Below are positions 57,297-64,000 of a stretch of 64,000 nt of DNA, in pieces. Every line of letters begins with the position of its first letter. Positions within the stretch are counted from its first letter, which is position 1. Made by a program: the position numbers and the translations under genes. Below the pieces are notes generated by a model, which saw only the letters and a program-made list of their open reading frames with translations, searched no databases and was not told where the DNA came from. This DNA comes from Cyanobium sp. NIES-981 (GTDB lineage: Bacteria > Cyanobacteriota > Cyanobacteriia > PCC-6307 > Cyanobiaceae): NCBI RefSeq assembly GCF_900088535.1, contig NZ_LT578417.1:2294001-2358000 (forward strand), read 5' to 3'.

Positions 57297-57530
57297 TCAG
57301 CCCTCGCCAGCCTCCCCAGCCTCGCCGCCCTCTCCTGCGTTCTCCGGCTTCGGCGTGGAAGTCTGCGGCGTGGAAGTCTGCGGCGCGGCAGACCCCGACG
57401 GGCTCGTCATCTCGGTGCCGTCCTCGCCGGCCTCGCCGCCGTCCTTCGGTTCGGGGGCCTGGCCGCAGCCCAGGGTGCCCGCCACCAGGCCGGCGGTGGC
57501 GAGGAACAGGGCAAGGCTTGAGCGTGGCAT
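57297..57530 (-). CDS. Small lipoprotein, low complexity
   Basis: A 77-residue protein with a lipobox-type signal, LFLATAGLVAGTLGCGQ, then an acidic Gly/Ser/Thr/Pro stretch with QTSTP repeats and GEAGE repeats. No domain follows. Start is the ATG at 57530; the longer frame adds no signal-like features. The repeats suggest a flexible surface linker or a gene free to vary. Confidence 0.55.
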   Translation of the reverse strand: MPRSSLALFLATAGLVAGTLGCGQAPEPKDGGEAGEDGTEMTSPSGSAAPQTSTPQTSTPKPENAGEGGEAGEAGEG

Positions 57531-57621
57531 GGCGTGGACCGGAACTGATCCGATCATGCTGTCGACACCTCCCGGCACCCGGCCGTGAGGTCACCCCTGC
57601 GCGTGCCTTTGATCACGTCCC

Positions 57622-58323
57622 ATGCGTTTCGCCGTCGAATCCCTGCTCTCCCCCGAGCGCGTGGAGGCCATGCGGGGGGCTCTGCTGGCCGAGGCAGCGT
57701 GCTGGCGGTCCGGAGCCGACACCGCGGGCTGGCACGCCCGCACCGTGAAGCACAACCGCCAGCTGGCCCAGGATTCGCCGCTGCATGCCGAGCTGGCGCA
57801 GCAGGTGCGGGAAGCACTGCTGGCCCATCCGCTCGTGGCCGCCGCTGCCCTGCCGGTGCGGGTGCATGGCCTGCTGTTCAGCCGCTGCGGTGTGGGCGAG
57901 GGGTATGGCCGGCATGTGGACAACGCCTACATGAAGGAGGGCCGCAGTGACCTCTCGTTCACCCTGTTTCTCTCCGAGCCCGGCAGCTACGCCGGCGGGG
58001 CCCTGATGCTGGAGACGCCCGCCGGGGAGGAGCCGGTGCGGCTGAGCGCCGGTGACGCGATTTTCTATCCGAGCACCCTGCTGCACCGCGTGGAGCCGGT
58101 GCGCAGCGGTGAGCGGCTGGTGGCGGTGGGCTGGATCCAGAGCCGCGTGCGTCACGCCGACCAGAGGGAGCTGCTCTTCGAGCTCGACACCGCCCGTCGC
58201 GCCCTCTTCGCCGGCCAGGGCGACAGCCAGGCGGCAGGGGGGCAGGACGCCGCTCTGCCGGCGGAGGTGTTCGCCCTGATCAACCGCAGCTACACCAACC
58301 TGCTGCGCCGCTGGGGAGACTGA
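57622..58323 (+). CDS. PiuC/PKHD-type Fe(II)/2-oxoglutarate hydroxylase
   Basis: A 233-residue oxygenase. The iron ligands are in GYGRHVDNAYM (His, Asp) and SSTLLHRVEPV-like FYPSTLLHRVEPVRSG (His), with Arg after it for 2-oxoglutarate. Family members (PiuC/Sbm-type) are often beside iron-uptake genes; none is nearby here. The start ATG at 57622 is clear. Physiological substrate unknown. Confidence 0.88.
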   Translation: MRFAVESLLSPERVEAMRGALLAEAACWRSGADTAGWHARTVKHNRQLAQDSPLHAELAQQVREALLAHPLVAAAALPVRVHGLLFSRCGVGEGYGRHVDNAYMKEGRSDLSFTLFLSEPGSYAGGALMLETPAGEEPVRLSAGDAIFYPSTLLHRVEPVRSGERLVAVGWIQSRVRHADQRELLFELDTARRALFAGQGDSQAAGGQDAALPAEVFALINRSYTNLLRRWGD

Positions 58324-58350
58324 CGCCGCACCGCAGCGGCGCGCGGGCGG

Positions 58351-60054
58351 TCAGGCGATGGCGGTCACCGCCTGCTGCAGGGCCTCGGAGCGGCTGACAC
58401 ACACGTGCTCCTGCGGCAGTTTGGCGAAGAGTCCGAGCTTCTCCAGCCGCTCCCGGGTGGTGCCGCTGGCGCCGACCACGAACACCTGGCGGCCCTTCTC
58501 GATCGCCTCCTCCACCGCGTTCTCCACCGCCAGGGCGGCGGTGACGCCCAGGTGGGACACCTCGGTGAGGTCGAACACCACGGCGCGGCAGTCGCCGATG
58601 GCGTTGTGCTCGCGGCCGATCGCCTTGGCCACGCCGAAGATCATGGCGCCGGTGAGCTGGAACAGCAGCACCTGGCCCTGGCCCTGATCCAGCAGGCTCT
58701 TCTCCTCGGGCTCGAGCAGCAGATCGCCGTCACCGGTGGAGATCGACTTGACGGCCCGGCTCTGCAGGGCGCTCATCTTGTCGATCGTGACGATGTTGGC
58801 GATGAATACGCCGATGCCCACCGCGGCGATCAGGTCCACCAGCACGGTGAGGGCGATCACCAGGTACATGATCAGCGCGCCGGTGATCGAGATGCGATGG
58901 GCGCGCTTGAGGAAGCTCCAGTCGACGATGTCGAAGCCCACCTTGAGGGCGATGCCGGCGAGCACGGCCTGGGGGATCTGGGCGGCGAGGCGGCCGCCCA
59001 CCAGGATCACCAGCATCAGGATCAGGGCGCGGCTGAGACCGGAGAGGGCGCTGCGGCCCCCCGCCTGGATGTTCACCACGGTGCCCATGGTGGCGCCGGC
59101 CCCGGCGATGCCCCCGAACAGGCCGGAAACGAGGTTGCCGAGGCCCTGGCCGATCAGTTCCTTGTTGGAGTCGTGCTCGGTGCGGGTGATGCTGTCGGCG
59201 ATCACGGCGGTGAGCAGGGCGTCGATGCAGCCGAGCATGCCCAGCACGGCCCCGTTCACCAGCATCAGCTGCAGCTGGGAGGCCTCGAAGGTGGGCACCT
59301 GCAGCCTGGGCAGACCGGAGGCGATCGCGCCGATGCGGCGGATGCCCTCCACCTCGGCGGAGGCGTCGGCGCCGCTCAGCAGGGTGAGCGAGAGGATGGT
59401 GCCGGCGATCAGGGCGATCAGCTGGGGTGGCGCCAGCTTGCGGATCCGGGCCGGTGTGAACCAGAGGATCGCCAGGGTCACCACGGCCAGTGTCACCTCC
59501 GCAGGGCGGGCTCCCGCGAGGAGGCTGGGGAGGTTGGTGAGGGTGCCCATCACGCCCCCCCTGGGGATGGCCTGGCCGAGGAACGGCCCGAGCTGCAGCA
59601 CCATCAGAATGATGCCGATGCCGCTCATGAAGCCGGAGATCACCGTGTAGGGCATCTGGGTGACATACCGGCCCAGCCGCAGCATGCCGAACAGGATCTG
59701 GAACACCCCGGCCAGCATCACCACGGTGAAGGCCATGGCCAGTCCGTTCTCTGGATCCTTGGCGGTGAGGGTGGCGATCACGGCGGTCATCACCACCGTC
59801 ATCGGGCCCGTGGGCTCGGAGATCAGGGTGGGGGTGCCGCCGAACAGGGCGGCGAACAGGCCCACCAGCACGGCGCCCCACAGGCCCGCGGTGGCACCGG
59901 CGCCGGAGGCCACCCCGAAGGCCAGGGCCATGGGCAGGGCGATCACGGCCGCGGTGACCCCTCCAAAGAGGTCACCCCTGACGTTGCTGGTGCTGAAGTG
60001 ATTCAGCACCCGGAAGGCAGGACGCCCCCCGGGCGGCACCGTGACCGTTGCCAT
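58351..60054 (-). CDS. bicA: SulP-family bicarbonate transporter, BicA-like
   Basis: A 567-residue secondary transporter, MATVTVPPGGRPAFRVLNHF. The SulP core has about 14 membrane helices (VRGDLFGGVTAAVIALPMAL, then FSEPTGPMTVVMTAVI-like LISEPTGPMTVVMTAVIATL), and the C-terminal cytoplasmic STAS domain is from about residue 450 (VLLFQLTGAMIFGVAKAIG, VVFDLTEVSHLG). In cyanobacteria this is a Na+-dependent HCO3- importer of low affinity and high flux. The divergent Na+/H+ antiporter next to it, and sbtA at the window end, support inorganic-carbon function over sulfate. Start at 60054; the open frame upstream is not SulP-like. Confidence 0.88.
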   Translation of the reverse strand: MATVTVPPGGRPAFRVLNHFSTSNVRGDLFGGVTAAVIALPMALAFGVASGAGATAGLWGAVLVGLFAALFGGTPTLISEPTGPMTVVMTAVIATLTAKDPENGLAMAFTVVMLAGVFQILFGMLRLGRYVTQMPYTVISGFMSGIGIILMVLQLGPFLGQAIPRGGVMGTLTNLPSLLAGARPAEVTLAVVTLAILWFTPARIRKLAPPQLIALIAGTILSLTLLSGADASAEVEGIRRIGAIASGLPRLQVPTFEASQLQLMLVNGAVLGMLGCIDALLTAVIADSITRTEHDSNKELIGQGLGNLVSGLFGGIAGAGATMGTVVNIQAGGRSALSGLSRALILMLVILVGGRLAAQIPQAVLAGIALKVGFDIVDWSFLKRAHRISITGALIMYLVIALTVLVDLIAAVGIGVFIANIVTIDKMSALQSRAVKSISTGDGDLLLEPEEKSLLDQGQGQVLLFQLTGAMIFGVAKAIGREHNAIGDCRAVVFDLTEVSHLGVTAALAVENAVEEAIEKGRQVFVVGASGTTRERLEKLGLFAKLPQEHVCVSRSEALQQAVTAIA

Positions 60055-60415
60055 CGCTACACCAAGGTGTGGTGGGCGAAACCCTAGGGCGCAATGGGGG
60101 GCTGTGGTTTCTGCTCCGAAGCGTGGGTGGATCGCCGGACTCCGGGATCCACCCACGCCAGACTTGCCGTCTGTGCATTAAGGCTTTCCGAGCCGATTCC
60201 GTCTTGCTGGCCGTGGCGTTAATTCTTGTTTTCGCTTCGTTCTGGTTGGCGATGCGTGTGCTTGCTGTGTCTGCCCAGATCTCGGCACACCGCCCCGAAG
60301 CCTTGCTGGCCCGCCAGTTCCAGGCGGAACTGCAGCAGCGTGGGCTGCGGGATCAGCGGTCGGACGGTCCAGCGGGAGAGTGATCAGCTCCATGGAATTC
60401 GCCAACTGATCACTT

Positions 60416-61858
60416 GTGCTGATCGCACTGATCACCTTCTCCATTCGATCTGGAGCTGCAAATGCGGCAGAACCTGGCTTTTTCCTCCTAAAACAGCTCG
60501 CTCCTCTCCAGGCCTTGATGGATCCCTTGCCCACCGTGCTGATGGAAATCGGCAGTCACCAGCTGGAAGTGGTCGAAACCCTCATCGGCGTGGGGCGCTT
60601 CCTGGTGATCTTCGTCGCGGCCCGCACCATCGCTGAGCTGATGGTGCGCCTGCAGCTGCCCACCATCCTCGGTGAGCTGGTGGCCGGGGTGCTGATCGGC
60701 GCCTCCGGCCTTCATCTGGTGCTGCCCCCCGATGCCCAGGCCCATCTCAGCGAGGCGGTGCTGGGCCTGGTGGGCTCCCTGGCCGACGTGCCCGCCGACA
60801 CGGTGGAGGAGGTGTACCGGGAAACCTTCCCGAGCCTGCAGGCCGTGTCCCAGCTCGGCCTGTTCGCGCTCCTCTTCCTCACCGGCCTCGAGAGTGAACT
60901 CGACGAGCTGGTGGCGGTGGGCGTGCAGGCCACCACGGTGGCCGTGACCGGGGTGGTGCTGCCGTTCGCCCTCGGCACCGCCGGCCTCTACTACCTTTTT
61001 CATGTGCCCCTGATCCCGGCGGTGTTCGCCGGCGCGGCCATGACGGCCACCTCCATCGGCATCACGGCGAGTGTGTTCGGCGAGCTCCAGTGGCTCAAGC
61101 GCAAGGAGGGGCAGATCGTGATCGGCGCGGCCGTGCTCGACGACATCCTGGGCATCGTCATCCTGGCGGTGGTGGTGGCCCTGGCCGGGGGCGGTGCCTT
61201 CACCGTCGGCCCGATCCTCAAGCTCTGCGCCGCCGCCCTGGTGTTCGTGGCGGCGGCCCTGTTCCTCAGCCGCACCGCCGCGCCCGTGTTCGACTGGGTG
61301 GTGGATCGGCTCAAGGCCCCGGGTGATGTGGCCGTGGCCAGCTTCGTGGTGCTCACCCTCTGCTGCTTCGCGGCCCAGGCGATCGGTCTGGAGGCGGCCC
61401 TCGGCGCCTTTGCCGCCGGATTGATCCTCAGTGGCTCGAAGCACACCCATGACATCGACACGGCCGTGAAGCCGCTGGTGGCGCTGTTCGCCACCGTGTT
61501 CTTCGTGCTGATCGGCACGGGCATGGATCTGTCGGTGCTCAACCCCTTCGATCCCGCCAACCGGGAGGGCCTGATCGTGGCCATGTTCCTGCTCACCGTG
61601 GCGATCGTCGGCAAGGTGGCGGCGGGCTGGACCTACACCAGCAAGGACCCCACCAACCGGCTGGTGGTGGGGCTCGGCATGATGCCCCGCGGCGAGGTGG
61701 GTCTGATCTTCCTGGGGCTCGGCACCCAGGCCGGCATCCTCACGCCGGCCCTGGAAGCCGCGATCCTGCTGATGGTGATCGGCACCACCTTCCTGGCGCC
61801 AATCCTGCTGCGGCTGGTGATCGGCTCCAAGTCCGTCGCCGCCCCACAGCCCTCCTGA
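60416..61858 (+). CDS. CPA2 Na+/H+ antiporter (NapA/Kef-type)
   Basis: A 480-residue membrane transporter with about 12-13 helices. Conserved features: LPTILGELVAGVLIGASGL in the first helices, GLFALLFLTGLESELDELV, AAVLDDILGIVILAVVVAL with the paired Asp of the ion site, and GMMPRGEVGLIFLGLG near the end. It would extrude Na+ brought in by BicA/SbtA. Start is a GTG at 60416 giving a signal-like head; the ATG at 60518 (MDPLPTVLMEIG) is an alternative. Divergent from bicA. Confidence 0.88.
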   Translation: MLIALITFSIRSGAANAAEPGFFLLKQLAPLQALMDPLPTVLMEIGSHQLEVVETLIGVGRFLVIFVAARTIAELMVRLQLPTILGELVAGVLIGASGLHLVLPPDAQAHLSEAVLGLVGSLADVPADTVEEVYRETFPSLQAVSQLGLFALLFLTGLESELDELVAVGVQATTVAVTGVVLPFALGTAGLYYLFHVPLIPAVFAGAAMTATSIGITASVFGELQWLKRKEGQIVIGAAVLDDILGIVILAVVVALAGGGAFTVGPILKLCAAALVFVAAALFLSRTAAPVFDWVVDRLKAPGDVAVASFVVLTLCCFAAQAIGLEAALGAFAAGLILSGSKHTHDIDTAVKPLVALFATVFFVLIGTGMDLSVLNPFDPANREGLIVAMFLLTVAIVGKVAAGWTYTSKDPTNRLVVGLGMMPRGEVGLIFLGLGTQAGILTPALEAAILLMVIGTTFLAPILLRLVIGSKSVAAPQPS

Positions 61859-61865
61859 TCGGGCG

Positions 61866-62747
61866 ATGGCACCGGCTGCTCCCTACGCCGGACGAAGGGT
61901 CTGCCTCACCACGCTCCACGGCAAGGAGAAGGTGCTGGCCAGGCCCTTTTTTCATGGCCTCGGCGCCCAGCTGCAGGTGTGTGGCTGCGACACCGACCAG
62001 CTCGGCACCTTCAGCGGTGAGATCGAGCGAGCGGACGACCCGATCACCACCTGTCGCCGCAAGGCGGAGCTCGGCCTTGCGGCCACCGGGCTGCCGCTCG
62101 GGCTCGCCAGCGAGGGCAGCTTCGGCCCCCACCCCGTGGTGCCCCTGCTGCCCGTGGGCCAGGAAGTGCTGGTGTTCCTGGACCGGGAGCGCCAGCTCAC
62201 GCTGGTGGAACAGCGCCTGGAGCTGCGCACCACCTTCGCCAGCCGCGTCGTGGCGCCATCCGACCTCCAGGGTCCGGAGGTCCTCCGCTGGCTACATCAG
62301 GTGCAGTTCCCCAGCCATGCGCTGATTGCCCGGCCCCATGCGCCCGGCCAGCCGGGGAACCCGAGCGGCCTGTGCATCAAGGCCATCCGCACCGAGCCAG
62401 CCCTGGAGGCCGCCATCGCCCGCTGCGCCGCCCTGTCCGCCGATGGAAGGGTGAGGCTGGAAACCGACATGCGGGCCCACTGCAATCCCACCCGCATGGC
62501 CAGCATCAGGAGCCTGGGCTTTCAGCTGGTGCGCCGGCTGCGCCGGTTGTGCCCGGCCTGTGCCACACCCGGTTGGGGGCGGCTGGAGGCGATCCCCGGC
62601 TTGCCATGCCGTTGCTGTGGCACCAGCACGGCGCTGGTCGCCCGGGAGCGCTGGGGCTGTGCCACCTGCTCCCACACCGAACTGCGGCCCCGCCGGGATG
62701 GCAGGACCGTGGCCGATCCGATGCATTGCCCCTGGTGCAATCCCTGA
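61866..62747 (+). CDS. DUF6671-type protein with C-terminal zinc ribbons
   Basis: A 293-residue soluble protein. The N-terminal part begins RRVCLTTLHGKEKVLARPFF and contains the DUF6671-like TRASxxGSFGPHP-type segment (GLASEGSFGPHPVVPLL). Near the C-terminus there are three Cys pairs (LCPACATPGWG, CRCCGTST, CATCSHTEL, CPWCNP), suggesting two zinc ribbons. It starts 7 nt after the antiporter stop and may be co-transcribed with it. Function unknown. Confidence 0.75.
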   Translation: MAPAAPYAGRRVCLTTLHGKEKVLARPFFHGLGAQLQVCGCDTDQLGTFSGEIERADDPITTCRRKAELGLAATGLPLGLASEGSFGPHPVVPLLPVGQEVLVFLDRERQLTLVEQRLELRTTFASRVVAPSDLQGPEVLRWLHQVQFPSHALIARPHAPGQPGNPSGLCIKAIRTEPALEAAIARCAALSADGRVRLETDMRAHCNPTRMASIRSLGFQLVRRLRRLCPACATPGWGRLEAIPGLPCRCCGTSTALVARERWGCATCSHTELRPRRDGRTVADPMHCPWCNP

Positions 62748-62796
62748 TCGGTGTCCGGCGGGGAGTTGTTGCAGCCGAGCGGCAAATCAAAGCCAG

Positions 62797-62829
62797 TAAA
62801 AACCGCCTGAAGGCGAGCCCCAGGCGGTT
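62797..62829 (-). terminator. Minus-strand terminator-like hairpin
   Basis: AACCGCCTG (62801-62809) pairs with CAGGCGGTT (62821-62829), and on the minus strand the stem is followed by a T run (AAAAA at 62798-62802 on plus). It would end a minus-strand transcript coming from 62830-63180, where no gene is supported. Confidence 0.5.
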
Positions 62830-63182
62830 GGAATCTCCAGGAGTGTGGATTCTGGCGTGATGGAGCCTGGGTTGAAGGCCACAGCGCCACCCTGCCCTGT
62901 GCCCAGAGCCACAGGATCAGGAGGATGATCACATCGCCTTATGGTTCCAATCTGGAATCCTGGAGGTGAGGAGCGACACAATCGCTCAAGCAAGCCTTAA
63001 GGTTTGCGGACTCAATTTCAGGCGGGATTTCTTCGATGTCTCCGGCGGGCTTCAGGGCTCGCGTCTGGTTTTCCCGGGGCGATGTGAACGGCCCCTGGCA
63101 CGGCTTTCCCTGAAGGCTGTTTGTTGCTTTTTGTGTACATCTTTTCCGGTTTTCAGCAGCAGTTCTCCCTCTTTTCTTTGCC
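62830..63182. other. Intergenic region, no gene recognised
   Basis: About 350 bp between the DUF6671-like gene and the Crp-type regulator. It contains a pyrimidine-rich run before 63183 and no open frame with plausible composition. The minus-strand terminator at its left edge raises the possibility of a small RNA read leftward. Confidence 0.4.
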
Positions 63183-63758
63183 ATGGCTGTCTCCATGTCA
63201 CGTCGTTGTCTTCGCCTGAGCCTCCGGGCCGGCGAGACGCTGCCCAGCAACCTCTGCTGGCGGGTTGAGCAGGGCTATGTGTGGCTGGCCCGCTGGTGCC
63301 CCGGGGCCGACCCTCTCACCCTGGGGGTGTGGGGCCCCGGTGAGCTGGTGATGCCGGCGTTGATTGGCCTCACCGGACTGGAGCTGCGCTCCCTCTCCGC
63401 CGTGGTGGTGGAGGAGGAGGAGCCCACGAGTGCCATGGAACGGGAATTTCTGGAGGAACAGTTGCGCCAGGCCGCCATCCTGCTGTTGCTCAGCCGGGTG
63501 CGTCCGGCGGAATCCCGCCTGCTGCAGCTGCTCGATTGGTTCGGCACCCGCTTCGGCACCATGACCAGCCAGGGAGTGGTGCTGCGCTTCGGGGAGAAGA
63601 CCCTGACCCATCAGCAACTGGCGGACATTGCCGGCATGACGAGGGTCACGGTGACCAAGGCCCTCACCCAGTTTCGCCAGTCCGGCGTGATCGCGGGGCA
63701 GGAGGGTGGAGCGCTGTTGCTGCGGGTTTCTGCATCAGAGCTCTGGGAATACAGCTGA
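63183..63758 (+). CDS. Crp/Fnr-family transcription regulator
   Basis: A 191-residue regulator. The effector domain is short (RAGETLPSNLCWRVEQGYVW, LGVWGPGELVMPAL), the linker helix is EREFLEEQLRQAAILLLLSR, and the winged helix is HQQLADIAGMTRVTVTKALT with the recognition helix ending in Lys/Thr. It lacks the cAMP Arg-Ser pair. It is upstream of sbtA in the same direction, so control of inorganic-carbon or nutrient genes is possible; the ligand is unknown. Confidence 0.85.
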   Translation: MAVSMSRRCLRLSLRAGETLPSNLCWRVEQGYVWLARWCPGADPLTLGVWGPGELVMPALIGLTGLELRSLSAVVVEEEEPTSAMEREFLEEQLRQAAILLLLSRVRPAESRLLQLLDWFGTRFGTMTSQGVVLRFGEKTLTHQQLADIAGMTRVTVTKALTQFRQSGVIAGQEGGALLLRVSASELWEYS

Positions 63759-63769
63759 GCCACCCATTG

Positions 63770-63785
63770 TCAATCTTCTTATCGA
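63770..63785. promoter_or_regulatory. Possible LysR-type (CcmR/NdhR-like) operator before sbtA
   Basis: TCAAT at 63770 and ATCGA at 63781 are near-inverted with 6 bp between, one mismatch from TCAAT-N6-ATTGA. Such sites precede inorganic-carbon transporter genes controlled by CcmR in other cyanobacteria. The gap from 63759 to 63898 otherwise holds no gene. Confidence 0.25.
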
Positions 63786-63898
63786 ACTCCCTCCGAACTG
63801 GTGATGTTGATCCCTATCCTGCTGGCCCGTTCCCCTCCCTTGTGAGTGGTCGGATTCCAGCTTAACCCTGATAACTGCAAGCACACCACGAAAACCAA

Positions 63899-64000
63899 GT
63901 GTCCGAATTCTTAGAGCTTTTTATCAAGCAGCTCCAGTCTCCAACGCTCGGCTTCCTGATCGGTGGCATCGTGGTTGCCTCTTTCGGCAGCCAACTGGCG
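63899..64000 (+). CDS. sbtA: Sodium-dependent bicarbonate transporter SbtA, N-terminal part
   Basis: The first 34 codons of a gene leaving the window, starting with a GTG at 63899: SEFLELFIKQLQSPTLGFLI then GGIVVASFGSQLA. This is the characteristic SbtA start (DFLSxFxxQLQSPTLGFLIGG). SbtA is a high-affinity Na+/HCO3- symporter, normally induced by low inorganic carbon. The rest, and any sbtB after it, is outside the window. Confidence 0.85.
   Translation, partial: MSEFLELFIKQLQSPTLGFLIGGIVVASFGSQLA

Noticed and set aside
58405-60087. Long plus-strand open frame over bicA
   Set aside because: His/Gly/Gln-rich antisense frame without domains; bicA is clear on the other strand.
60048-60383. 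Possible small membrane protein between bicA and the antiporter
   Set aside because: There is one hydrophobic stretch, but the first 45 residues are antisense to the bicA start, no ribosome-binding site is visible and the divergent promoter must lie here.

Overview
The window reads as a chromosome segment of a high-G+C picocyanobacterium of the Cyanobium/Synechococcus type. The support is two high-light-inducible (Hli) proteins, a BicA-like SulP transporter, the first 34 codons of SbtA, an arginase-family SpeB beside SpeE, and short, tightly packed core genes. Family assignments come from motifs and remembered family architecture; no database search was run.

Left core (1-17167): a type I secretion set (PpiC-type isomerase end, HlyB-like ABC exporter, HlyD adaptor), pyrG, dps, a group 2-type sigma factor, aspS, gcvT, a small Cys-rich protein, a cyclic-nucleotide-domain protein, speE-speB, an ArfB-like release factor, mazG, a DUF2227-like membrane protein, an LpxL-like acyltransferase and tRNA-Val(UAC).

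Genomic island (17124-52665, about 35.5 kb): a tyrosine integrase lies just inside tRNA-Val, and a 46-bp copy of the tRNA 3' part recurs at 52620. Paired 11-bp-spaced TTCACGCG motifs lie inside both ends and may be integrase arm sites. Inside are an Xis-like gene, a Zn-finger gene split by an IS3-type element, a RepA-like ATPase followed by short repeats, several orphan genes, three 1715-bp IS5/IS1182-like insertions with 6-bp target duplications, and two accessory systems. One is a compact four-gene TolQ/TolR-type membrane cassette (29275-32156, minus strand). The other, divergent from it, is a helicase-methylase-ATPase locus of the Hma type (32446-50338) with an embedded VapBC pair and an extra SF1 helicase with a C-terminal restriction-like domain. 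The methylase and the nuclease-helicase are both broken by IS insertion plus deletion or frameshifts, while the first helicase, the DUF499 ATPase and VapBC stay open. Joining reading frames across the target duplications reconstructs all four IS-split genes.

Right core (52838-64000): a Tat-exported multicopper oxidase, a glutaredoxin-MauE/DoxX-like membrane protein, a peroxiredoxin-like protein, an hli cluster with two tiny single-helix membrane proteins, a Cys-rich paralogue of an island gene, a lipoprotein, a PiuC-like hydroxylase, and an inorganic-carbon group: BicA, a divergent CPA2 Na+/H+ antiporter, a DUF6671-like protein, a Crp-type regulator and the start of sbtA.

Long stretches without an intact gene: 22211-22611 (short repeats only), 23050-23589 (transposase remnant and palindrome), 25798-26147 (15-bp repeats), 50859-51713 (transposon debris), 52482-52837 (att site, otherwise nothing seen) and 62748-63182 (minus-strand terminator-like hairpin, otherwise nothing seen).
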